Source: Strigomonas culicis (taxonomy: Eukaryota > Euglenozoa > Kinetoplastea > Trypanosomatida > Trypanosomatidae). From it: a DNA stretch of 64,000 nucleotides. This document shows positions 18,609-27,700 of the stretch, in pieces (positions within the stretch are counted from its first letter, which is position 1; each line of letters begins with the position of its first letter). The stretch is from positions 24,333 to 88,332 of the forward strand of contig AUXH01000010.1 in the NCBI GenBank assembly GCA_000482145.1. The letters run 5' to 3'. Position numbers and translations under genes: made by a program. The notes under the pieces were generated by a model. It saw only the letters and a list, made by a program, of their open reading frames with translations, made no database searches and had not been told where the DNA came from.

Positions 18609-19913
18609 CTATTCCTTTGCCAGCACCTGCTGCAACTGTGCGTAGACCTCTTTCGCAGACTTGTGCAGCGCCACCGCGGCGGCCTCCGTCGCGGCCACCT
18701 CGTCGCCCCCCGCACCCGCGTACTGCTGGAGCAGAAGGTCCACCGCCGCCTCCGGCCATGGCTCGGGAGGGCCCGCCGCGGCCTCCGGCGGCAGGTACAG
18801 CGACACGGGATGGCCCTCCGTGTTGCCGCAGTGGGGGCAGCCCGGTCGCGCACCGTCCGCGTCGTAGAGCGTGCTGTACACGCCCTTGCACGAGCCCCGC
18901 ATCGCGGGCACGCGGCCGTCGATGAGGGAGAGCTCGCGGTACGGCGTGAAGGGCTCCGCGCGGCGCTGCCGCACGTACTGCGCGAGCGTCGGCAGCGACG
19001 CGCCCAGCGTCTTCCAGCGCGTCTCCTTCGTCATCTCGCGGAGGATGGTCTGGTAGCCGTCGTGGCACTGGTCGAAGAGCGAGGCGGCCGCGCGGTCGCC
19101 GCCGCGGTCGCGTGCAAGGTTCCACACAACGCAGGGGTGCGGCGGCACGCCCGCGGCGGAGGCCTCGACGGTGCACAGCGGCATGGTCCGCGGCGCCTGG
19201 TCGTGCACGACGGCCACGGTGCGGAAGTCCAGCGCCGCGCCGCCCTGCCGCGCGCCGAGCCCGTTCTGCGCGCGCGCCTTCTCGCGGAACGCGTCGTGCA
19301 GCGCGGGCAGCAGCTCCAGCTCCTCCAGCGGATTCTCCGCGATGACGGTGCGCACGAAGGTGACGCCGCTCGGCGGCCGGCCGCCGGCCGCCAGCAGCTG
19401 AGCTCGCGCGTCGTGCGCCGGCAGCAGGAAGAGGTGCTCCCACGCCGCCACGCGCTTCTGCAGCTCCGCGATGACCATGTCGTTGTGCAAGTCGAAGTGG
19501 GTGAAGCAGCTGTGCCGGCTGCGGAACAGACACCAGATATGCACAAAGTCGATATCATAGTAATACAGCGGCTCTTCGCCGTCCGCGGGCGGCGGTGGGT
19601 CCCGGCGCTTCCGCTCCGGCAGAAAGTTCTCCAGGCAGTGCTGGTCCTCCCGCTGACCGAAGCCGTTGCGCGTGAGGTCGATGATGCCGTCCAAGGTGCA
19701 GCGGGCCATCTCAAAAGGGTAGCGCACCGGCTCCTGCGGGAACAGCGGGAGGTGCCGCAGCAGGCCGGCGGCGGGGCCCCCCTCACCCGGCTGAGAGGGA
19801 ATGAACGGGAAGCCGATGTGTGTCGCGTTCGCGTTGTACAGGTGCTGCATACCCAGCTTGGCGAGCATCAGCGTGGGGCCGCACCAGCCCCCCAGGGAGA
19901 CCCAGCGTTGCAT
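18609..19913 (-). CDS. DUF1796-type papain-like cysteine peptidase candidate, 434 aa
   Basis: The N-terminus WVSLGGWCGPTLMLAKLGM matches the opening of DUF1796 proteins (a Ser-Leu-Gly pattern followed by a conserved Cys and a Leu-rich helix), then GFPFIPS stands where the family usually has PFDW. DUF1796 is annotated as a putative papain-like cysteine peptidase fold; the Cys at about residue 9 would be the nucleophile. Later segments FTHFDLHNDMV and TFVRTVIAENPLEEL resemble the family's H-x-D and RF..LL regions. A C-terminal CPHCGNTEGH could bind metal. The start is the ATG 19911-19913: a longer frame extends upstream but crosses the polypyrimidine tract at 19961-20000 and the AG at 19955-19956. 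Enzyme activity has not been shown for the family as far as I know, and substrates are unknown. Confidence 0.65.
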   Translation of the reverse strand: MQRWVSLGGWCGPTLMLAKLGMQHLYNANATHIGFPFIPSQPGEGGPAAGLLRHLPLFPQEPVRYPFEMARCTLDGIIDLTRNGFGQREDQHCLENFLPERKRRDPPPPADGEEPLYYYDIDFVHIWCLFRSRHSCFTHFDLHNDMVIAELQKRVAAWEHLFLLPAHDARAQLLAAGGRPPSGVTFVRTVIAENPLEELELLPALHDAFREKARAQNGLGARQGGAALDFRTVAVVHDQAPRTMPLCTVEASAAGVPPHPCVVWNLARDRGGDRAAASLFDQCHDGYQTILREMTKETRWKTLGASLPTLAQYVRQRRAEPFTPYRELSLIDGRVPAMRGSCKGVYSTLYDADGARPGCPHCGNTEGHPVSLYLPPEAAAGPPEPWPEAAVDLLLQQYAGAGGDEVAATEAAAVALHKSAKEVYAQLQQVLAKE

Positions 19914-20310
19914 GGGCACAGCACGCGCAATCCTAGTTGGTACGGTGTTTACAACTACAAGAGATTGGGAAAGGTGAAAAAAAAAGAGAGGAGGAGGGGC
20001 AACATAGAAGTGTAGTGTACGCAGGCATTTACCAACACGTAGTGAGAAAAACAACATCCACGTTAAAGGAGAAGCTGTCAAAACAAAAAAAAAGGTACAA
20101 GCATAATTTACGCATTACAGCTGTTAGCAACAAAAAAAGCATACGTAGCTTCGTTATGCAGAGCCGTGTGTACTGTTATCGTTTTAGTATTCGTTTTAGG
20201 GTGCTTGCACAGGGCTCACCCTCCCCTCTTGCAAAGTCAACTATTACAAGGGAGATGTGTCAGTGCCTGGCAACAACAAGTGTTGACAGCAACCACTTTG
20301 TTCTTTAGTT
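19914..20310 (-). promoter_or_regulatory. Intergenic gap with likely SL trans-splice site
   Basis: The purine tract at 19961-20000 on the + strand is a strong coding-strand polypyrimidine tract, with the next AG at 19955-19956, about 40 bases before the ATG at 19913. The rest is the likely 3' UTR of the TSUP gene. Confidence 0.45.
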
Positions 20311-22014
20311 TTATCGGTTCGCGCACAGACGGCCGAACGCGAGCGCAGAGCCGCCGTCCTTCGTGACGATCACCGCATTGTAGGTGCTGTAAATGCCCAA
20401 CACGAGGAGCGATCCGCCGGCGGTAAACGCCATCGCGCCTGGGTACAGAAAGTTCCACCCCCTCTTCTTGATCTCCGCCTTCAAGATGAAGGTGCCGATC
20501 GCAGTGCTGATGAGCCCGACAAAGAAGAAGACGATGCCGAAGTCGACGACGAGGGACCCCGAGACGAGGAGCTGCAGCGCCGCGGAGAAGGCAAAAAAGA
20601 AGGTCGACATGCCGCTCGTGACAGACGCCTCCGACGGAGTCAGGCCCACCTCGTACAGCACCGACCCGAGCACCAGCGCGCCGCCAATGCCCAGCATCGC
20701 GGCAGCCGCGCCGGCGAACACCGCGACCAATGGCCAATAGAAGTTGTTATACGTATTCCAGGCGAAGGTCAGGAGCGGGCTGTCCTCGTTGACGGGGCGG
20801 CTCGGGTCCTGCACGTCCAAGTTGTCCACCGTCGCGCGTGCCATGCGCTCCAGCCGTGCGCGGGAGTAGTAGAAGCAACCGCTGAGCCCCGCCACCGGTA
20901 CCAGCACGCACATCCAGTACCAGAAGGAGCTGCACGTCGCGTAGCTGCGCAGGATGTTAAAGGTCAGCAGCACAAAGAAGCAGCCAAAGTTCGTCGACAG
21001 CTCGTACACGGGGTACTGCGGCTGGTCCACCTTCTCCACCACCGTGTCCTCCAGCTTCGCGGGGAGAGCGCCCATGCTGCTGGGCGTCACCGGGGACGCG
21101 GGGGAGGCGGGGCTGATGCTGGCCGCGTCCTCCCCCTCTGCCGACACCGCCTTATCGCCGCCCGTCGTTACGACGACGTCGATCGCCTCTGCGGCTTCCT
21201 TGTGCGCCTTGTCCAGCACGTACTGCGCGAGCATCTTCTTGACGGTCCTGTACAGCATCGTGGACAGCAGCAGGATGAGGAAAATGAGGCGCAGCAGGTC
21301 GGAGATCACCTTGCTGATGAGGCCGCCGATGAGCGTGCCGATCAGTCCAAGTGGCAGCAGAAGACTCAGATACTGATAGTTGATGAGCGGCCGCTTCCAT
21401 TCGCGTTTTGTCTTTCGCAGGCCGGAGCCGTCCGTTCCGTCGCTCGGTGCAGCGCCGCCCCGCTCCGCCATCTCCGTCGCCAAGCGACGCTTTGATGGAG
21501 CCGGGAACTGCGAGGTGAAGGTCTGCTGCACAGCAAAGTACATGTTGAGGGAGCTCTGGCCGCAGATACTGCTTTGCGAGAGGGCGACAGCCGACTGCAT
21601 CGGGAAGGAGAGCAGCGCCGCGAACATGGGGACGAGGATGCCGCCGCCACCCAGGCCTGCCACGACGCCAATCGCACTGAACACACACCCGAGAAGCATC
21701 GTGACAACCGTCGTGAACGAGAAGCGCGACGTGAAGGAAGACACGCGGCACGTGCCGTCGCTCACGCGGCAGTACATCGCCGAGGGGTAGCAGTCGCTGT
21801 CCTGCCTGCACGCGATGCACAGCTTCGTCGTCTTGTCGCACGCCAGGTTGCCGCACTGCGTGCGCTGTGTCTTGTAGGAGCAGCCCAGCCCTGTCGAGTC
21901 CGTGGACGCCGCCACGCTCGCCTGCGAGAGGGCCACGGCAAGCAGCAGGCACAGGACAGGAAGGACAGAGCAGATATCTCCGCGACGGCCATTCGTGCAA
22001 AACAGCATGGTCAT
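20311..22014 (-). CDS. TauE/SafE (TSUP) family transporter with Cys-rich ectodomain, copy A, 567 aa
   Basis: The protein starts at the ATG 22012-22014 with a signal sequence (hydrophobic VLPVLCLLLAVALSQASVA, about 18-36). About residues 44-92 form a cysteine-rich ectodomain with nine or more Cys (SYKTQRTQCGNLACD, CIACRQDSDCYPSAMYC). Eight or so hydrophobic segments follow. Two glycine-rich TSUP signature segments are visible, GVVAGLGGGGILVPMF near 117 and AAAMLGIGGALVLGSVL near 430, as expected for the internally duplicated TauE/SafE fold. A cytoplasmic loop of about 110 residues with Ser/Pro/Ala lies between the two halves. TSUP members move sulfite, sulfonates or other organic anions; the substrate here cannot be read from sequence. 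The next gene upstream, 22698-24371, is a close paralogue. Confidence 0.88.
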   Translation of the reverse strand: MTMLFCTNGRRGDICSVLPVLCLLLAVALSQASVAASTDSTGLGCSYKTQRTQCGNLACDKTTKLCIACRQDSDCYPSAMYCRVSDGTCRVSSFTSRFSFTTVVTMLLGCVFSAIGVVAGLGGGGILVPMFAALLSFPMQSAVALSQSSICGQSSLNMYFAVQQTFTSQFPAPSKRRLATEMAERGGAAPSDGTDGSGLRKTKREWKRPLINYQYLSLLLPLGLIGTLIGGLISKVISDLLRLIFLILLLSTMLYRTVKKMLAQYVLDKAHKEAAEAIDVVVTTGGDKAVSAEGEDAASISPASPASPVTPSSMGALPAKLEDTVVEKVDQPQYPVYELSTNFGCFFVLLTFNILRSYATCSSFWYWMCVLVPVAGLSGCFYYSRARLERMARATVDNLDVQDPSRPVNEDSPLLTFAWNTYNNFYWPLVAVFAGAAAAMLGIGGALVLGSVLYEVGLTPSEASVTSGMSTFFFAFSAALQLLVSGSLVVDFGIVFFFVGLISTAIGTFILKAEIKKRGWNFLYPGAMAFTAGGSLLVLGIYSTYNAVIVTKDGGSALAFGRLCANR

Positions 22015-22697
22015 TCAGTTATATAGATCGTATTGTTATTAATTGAGAAAAAAAATTACTTGCTCAAAAGAGTGAATTATCGCAAAATAAAAGGAAAAAA
22101 AGCGTTGACAACAAATAGCGCCGCCGAGTGGAGGCAAATGAGAAACAGAAAAAAAAAAGGATGAAAAGGGTTTAATAAGCAATTAGTAGTGAAGCTCAGG
22201 GCACTCACTGCTGTAGAATTAAATAGACTATATATTGACGGATCTTCGACCAATGCGCTTGCGATGTCGTAGAGAGATGGTGTAAGGGAAAGTGATGGTC
22301 TTTGCTCAAGTCGTCAGCATTCACATACACACACACACACACACACACACATGTATATATATAAGAGTTTGCCTTTCCTGCTTTGTTTTGTTGGTAGCAG
22401 TATTTCTTTTTTTTTATGTTTTGAACTTGAGTGCGATTATTACGTGTATTTGCTTTCATTTTAGTCGCAAACAAACAATTCACTATCCCTACCTTCAACG
22501 GAACACATCTCTTCTATCTAAATGAGAAGTGGGAGATACTCTCCTTTTCACAAGTCAACAGCTCCCGACGCGGGGACCTTCACTGACGTGTGCATACACA
22601 ATATAGAAGAAGTCTAACGGGTGATAACCTGCGTGAATCTTGGCTCTGTCCAGCACATGATAAATGGTGTAGAAAAAAAATGAAATCTCTTTTTTTT
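22015..22697 (-). other. Intergenic gap with (CA)n microsatellite
   Basis: A 683-base AT-rich spacer between the two TSUP genes. A (AC)n run spans 22327-22351, followed by a short TA run. A-runs at 22048-22056 and 22093-22102 on the + strand could act as polypyrimidine signals for copy A. No gene is seen. Confidence 0.5.
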
Positions 22698-24371
22698 TTA
22701 TCGGTTCGCACACAGACGACCGAACGCGAGCGCAGAGCCGCCGTCCTTCGTGACGATCACGGCGTTGTAGGTGCTGTAAATGCCCAACACGAGGAGCGAC
22801 CCTCCGACGATGAAGGCAAGCGCACCGAGGAAGAGGAAGTTCCACCCCCTCTTCTTGATCTCAACCTTGAAGATGTAGGTGCCGATGGCGGTACTCACCA
22901 GACCCACACCGTAGAAGACGATGCCGAAGTCAACGATGAGGGACCCCGTAACGAGGAGTTGCAAGCCGGCGGAGAAGGCAATGAAGAAAGTGGCCATGCC
23001 GCCGGTGACGGATGCCTCCGATGGGCTGAGGCCCACCTCGTACAAGACGAAGCCGAGCACGAGCCCACCACCAATGCCCAGCATCGCGGCAGCCGCACCG
23101 GCAATAACGGCGACCAATGGGTAGTACATGTTGTTGTATTCATTCCACGCGAACATCAAGAGCGGGCTGTCCTCGTTGACGGGGCGGCTCGGGTCCTGCA
23201 CGTCCAAGTTGTCCACCGTCGCGCGTGCCATGCGCTCCAGCCGCATGCGGGAATAATAGAAGCAGCCGCTTAGGCAAGCGAGCGGTATCAGCACGCACAT
23301 CCAGTACCAGAAGGAGCTGCACGTCGCGTAGCTGCGCAGGATGTTAAAGGTCAGCAGCACAAAGAAGCAGCCAAAGTTCGTCGACAGCTCGTACACGGGG
23401 TACTGCGGCTGGTCCACCTTCTCCACCACCGTGTCCTCCAGCTTCGTCGACGTGGCGGCGGGGACGCTGAGCGTCGCCGGGGATACCGGGGAGGCAGCGG
23501 CGTTCTGCGTCCCGCCGGCGCCCTCGGGCGCCTCTCCGTCGGCGCTCACCACCACGTCCGTCGCGGTGGCGCGCTGGCCGTGCGCGGTGTCCTCGCGGTA
23601 CTGCACGCGCATCTTCTGCACCGTGCGGTACAGCACCAGTGAGAGCAGCACGATGAGCAGGAACAGGCGCAGCAGGTCGGAGATCACCTTGCTGATGAGG
23701 CCGCCGACGAGCGTGCCGATCAGCCCAAGTGGCAGCATGAGGCTCAGATACTGATAGTTGATGAGCGGCCGCTTCCACTCACGCTTCGTCTTCCGCAGGC
23801 CGGAGCCGTCCGTTCCGTCGCCTGCTACCCCAGTTGCGGGTGACGGCGCCGAGGGGAACTGCGAGGCGAAGGTCTGCTGCACAGCAAAGTACATGTTGAG
23901 TGTGCTCTGGCCGCAGATGGTGCTCTGCGACAGCGCCACGCAGGACTGCATCGGGAGCGAGAGCAGCGCCGCGAACATGGGGACGAGGATGCCGCCGCCG
24001 CCGACACCCGCCACGACGCCGATCGCGCACACGAGGCAGGCGAGAAGCATCGTGACGACCGTCGTGAACGAGAAGCGCGACGTGAAGGAAGACACGCGGC
24101 ACGTGCCGTCGCTAACGCGGCAGTACATCGCCGAGGGGTAGCAGTCGCTGTCCTGCCTGCACGCGATGCACAGCTTCGTCGTCTTGTCGCACGCCAGGTT
24201 GCCGCACTGCGTGCGTTGCGTCTTGTAGGCACAGCTCAGCCCCGTGGAGTCCGTGGCCGCCGCCACGCTCGCCTGCGAGAGGGCCACGGCAAGCAGTAGG
24301 CACAGGACAGGAAGGACAGAGCAGATATCTCCGCGACGACCGATAGTGCGCAAGAGCATCTTTTCCTTCAT
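22698..24371 (-). CDS. TauE/SafE (TSUP) family transporter with Cys-rich ectodomain, copy B, 557 aa
   Basis: A tandem paralogue of the gene at 20311-22014 with the same plan: signal sequence, Cys-rich ectodomain (GLSCAYKTQRTQCGNLACD then CIACRQDSDCYPS), and two TSUP halves with GVVAGVGGGGILVPMF and AAMLGIGGGLVLGFVLYEVG. The first ATG is 24369-24371; an in-frame ATG at 24357-24359 is possible. The central loop differs strongly from copy A (it carries EDTAHGQRATATDVVVSAD), while flanking parts are nearly identical, including long stretches identical at the DNA level. The 3' ends of both coding sequences also match closely, down to LAFGRLCANR. Likely a plasma-membrane or endomembrane anion transporter; substrate unknown. 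Confidence 0.88.
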   Translation of the reverse strand: MKEKMLLRTIGRRGDICSVLPVLCLLLAVALSQASVAAATDSTGLSCAYKTQRTQCGNLACDKTTKLCIACRQDSDCYPSAMYCRVSDGTCRVSSFTSRFSFTTVVTMLLACLVCAIGVVAGVGGGGILVPMFAALLSLPMQSCVALSQSTICGQSTLNMYFAVQQTFASQFPSAPSPATGVAGDGTDGSGLRKTKREWKRPLINYQYLSLMLPLGLIGTLVGGLISKVISDLLRLFLLIVLLSLVLYRTVQKMRVQYREDTAHGQRATATDVVVSADGEAPEGAGGTQNAAASPVSPATLSVPAATSTKLEDTVVEKVDQPQYPVYELSTNFGCFFVLLTFNILRSYATCSSFWYWMCVLIPLACLSGCFYYSRMRLERMARATVDNLDVQDPSRPVNEDSPLLMFAWNEYNNMYYPLVAVIAGAAAAMLGIGGGLVLGFVLYEVGLSPSEASVTGGMATFFIAFSAGLQLLVTGSLIVDFGIVFYGVGLVSTAIGTYIFKVEIKKRGWNFLFLGALAFIVGGSLLVLGIYSTYNAVIVTKDGGSALAFGRLCANR

Positions 24372-24799
24372 GTTTTCTATCAAAACAAAAGTGTAAGTTT
24401 ACTAAGAACTGCTAACTGATAAGCGGCATCGTTGAAAGGAAGAAGAAAGCGGTACAGGGAAGCACATTTATTCAAGAAAACAATTCCATATAGTATGTAA
24501 AACAAAAAAAGAAGCAACTTCAGCGTAGCTGGATTGCCATGAATACTAAGCAAATACATGTAAATAAGAGAGAATTCAAACAAAAAATACTTTGTGTATC
24601 ATAATAGTTATATCCTCGCGAACTTTTTTTTCATCTCAAAAGGGGAAAAAAGGACGAGAAATATAAAAACGTTCAGCAATTCAATAACAATGATAATAAT
24701 AATAATAATAATCGAAACAGATCTGTGTGCCAGAAAAGGCATTATTATTTTATCCAAACACAAAAGCACAATACAAGAGAAACCGAAGAAGAGAAGTGA
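24372..24799 (-). other. AT-rich intergenic gap
   Basis: A 428-base spacer. The purine run at about 24434-24449 (polypyrimidine on the coding strand) may serve copy B of the TSUP pair. A short (TAA)n-like stretch lies near 24690-24710. No gene is seen. Confidence 0.45.
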
Positions 24800-27700
24800 C
24801 TAACCGGTACGAGTAATAGTGTGTACGCATTCCTTCAGTATATCCTCCGTCTTGACCAAGAACTCTCTCAGTCCCATTCGCTGCTCCGGCTCTGGAACGA
24901 GGCACGCGGCCGCGAGCCGCAGCTCGGGGAACATGCAGAAGAGTGCGTCTGTCGACGGCGGCAGCTGGTGGTGTCCGCAGAGCGCCTCGAAGTGTCCGTC
25001 GCGCGCACCCTGCAGCACGTGCAGTCGCTCCGATATCGTCGTCGGCGCCACGTAGAGCTCCAGTGCGACCATGCCGAGGCTGAAGAGGTCCGAGGCGGCC
25101 GTGCACGGGTCGCCGCGCAGCTGCTCCGGGCTCGCGTACAGGGGCGACCCGGCACCCTCTGTGTTCCTGTTGTCCTCGGCGGTGTAGAAGTCGTAGCGGC
25201 TCGGCTTTGCGGCGGGGCCCTTTGCCGCGGCCGGCGCGGGCGCCGCCGCACTGCCGGACACCGGGGCGACGAGGTGCAGACTCTTCGCGAGGCCGAGGTC
25301 GCCGATGCGGACCTGTGCGTAGTGCTGCAGCAGCGCCTCCACGTACCACGCCGTGACCTGCGACGGCTGCGACGACTTGAACGCGCCGCGCGACGCGTGG
25401 CACAGCGGCAGCAGCTCCTCCACGGAGTAGTAGCGGTAGTTGAGGATGAAGTCCACCATCTCCGCCGTTATGCGCGCGTCGTCCGCGTCGGCCGGCTGGT
25501 CGCGCGCGCAGAGCTGCGCCGCCGCGCCGCCGCGCTCGAGCATCGGCGGCGTCGACCGCACGCTGCCGCCGGACGACGTGAGGCCGTCCGTCGAGGCCGT
25601 CGCGGCGAAGGTGCCGCTCGAGCCGAGGCTCGCCGACGCCTGCTGCGTCAGCAGCGGCGTCTGGCAGTGGAAGTCGACGAAGATGTTCATGGGCTTGAGG
25701 TCGCGGTGCAGGACGTGCTTCTCCCCGTGGAGGTACAGCAGGCCCCTCCCGACCTGCAGCAGGATGAGCAGGTTCTCCATCCTATTGTAGAGGGAGAAGA
25801 GCGGCGCCGTGCGCTTGGCGTTCAGTTTCTCCGCGCGCTCCCCCAGGAAGCGGCTCAGCGTCATCTGGCACACCTCCATCTGCAGGAACACAACGCGACT
25901 GCCGACAAACGAGCTGCGATGGTCCCCGCCACCGCCCCTCTTAGGGCACGAGTAAGGCACGCACGCTCCGGCTGTCCGACCCTCCGCATGCTTCGCAAGG
26001 CACAGAGGGAGCGAGGTGTCTTCCTCCTCGTCCTCGTCCTCGTCCTCCTCCTCCTCCTCGGACGTGCTCTCACTCTCGCTCTCGCTGTCTGTGTCCGACA
26101 CGGACGACAGGCTGTCCTCGCCCACCAGCGCCGCCGCGGGTCGTGCGGCGTCGCCGCTCGCTACCGGCGCCGCCGCAAATTGCCCCCAGCCGCCCGCCGC
26201 GCGCCGCCGCGACGCGGTGTGCGGCAGCCCCGCCTCCGCCTTGGAGAGGATCCCCACCTCGTACAGCTGCCGCGCGCGCGCCGGCGACACGGCCTCGCTC
26301 CAGCAGTTGTAGAAGTGCAGGACGTTGCGGCCCTCCGCGGTGACCCCGCTGACGCCGTCCTGCTCCTTCTCCTCCGCCTCGGCGGCCGTGTCCATCAGCA
26401 GCGCGGGCCGCCGGTGCAGCACGCTCCCCACCTGGCGCGTGCTGTGGTAGTTGTAGCTGTTCAGCGACGCGTGCACGCGTATCTCCTTCAGCACCTCCCT
26501 CTCCGACTGGTAGTCCGTCACGATGAGCACCTTGATGGCGAAGAACTGTTTCGTCAGCTTGTGCCGCGCGAGCAGCACCGCGCCGCCCGCGCCCTTCCCG
26601 AGGAACGAGAGCGGCTCAAAATTATCATCAAAAAAGGAATAGAAAAATCCGCTGCCGCCACCGTCAGCGCCGCAGTCGACGCCTATCAGCGGACTGCGTG
26701 CCGCGCCGAGCGGCGGTGGGACCGGCACCAGCGCGCCACTCCGCGGCCCGCCGCCCCGGGCGTCTGCCAAGAAGGGGGTCGGCGATATCACCGGCTGCGA
26801 ACAGGACGAGGTGCTGCTCTTGCAGGTGCAGCAGGACGCGTCCAGCTGCGTCCTGCTGCTGCCGCCGGAGCACGCGTGGCTGTACATGCTGTCCGCGCGT
26901 CGCGCCGCTCTGCCGTAGAGGTCGTCCAGGTCCGGCATCGAGTCGCTGCTGGTGATGCTGCTGCTGCTGCGGTCGTCCGACTCCGAAGCGCTACTCGCCG
27001 CGGCGTCGCTCGCGACCGCCTCCACCGCGATGGGGGCCAGGTCCGCCTCGGCCGCGTCCTCCCCCGGCGCCTCGAGACAGAGCAGCACGTTGCCCGGCGC
27101 GGCCCGCCACTGCACCACCGTGCCCCGCGGCGCGAGGCCGCTCCCCTCGTGTGAGAGCAGCGCGGCCACGGGCGGCGGCAGCGCCGGCACCGGCCCGGCG
27201 CCCGGGGCGGTGGCCGTCGCACACGGCTGCAGCGGGTACATCTGGCAGCGCCCATCCGTCGCGTCGCCCGCCACAGCGACGACAAAGGCTCCCAGAATCT
27301 CGTTCGACGAAAACGACGACGGTGACGGCGACGCGTGCGAACACTCGGCACTCGCCACCGCACGCCCTGTCACCCTTCTAGCAGAAGCCGTGAAGCCGCC
27401 CTCACCGTCCGTGGCAGTTCGGAGGCGAAAGACGTACGTCTCTCGTCGGTCTCCCTCTTGGGGAGGCACGGCGACGGCGCTCCCCCGCCGGTGGCCGCGG
27501 CCCGTGCCGGGCGTGAAGCTCAGCTCGCACGACCGCAGCAGCTGCTCCTGGGATCCGTCCGCTGTGCCCACCAGCGTCACTGTGTCAACGGTGCCTTTGC
27601 AGAAGAGGGTGGGCTGGACGCCCCCCGCGTCCGCGGCCGCTGGGGGGGCGCCAGCGGCAGGCGGCGCTGGCGCCCGTGCCCTCGCCGGAAACACACGGCT

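Noticed and set aside
18466..19533. A 355-residue Arg/Ala-rich open frame in a different frame of the minus strand
   Set aside because: It is a shadow of the DUF1796-type gene; composition is Arg/Ala/Gly-biased as expected for an out-of-frame reading of GC-rich codons.
24821..27154. A 777-codon open frame on the + strand
   Set aside because: It lies antisense to the kinase; GC-rich third positions produce long antisense frames, and the translation is Arg/Val/Leu/Gln-biased without domains.
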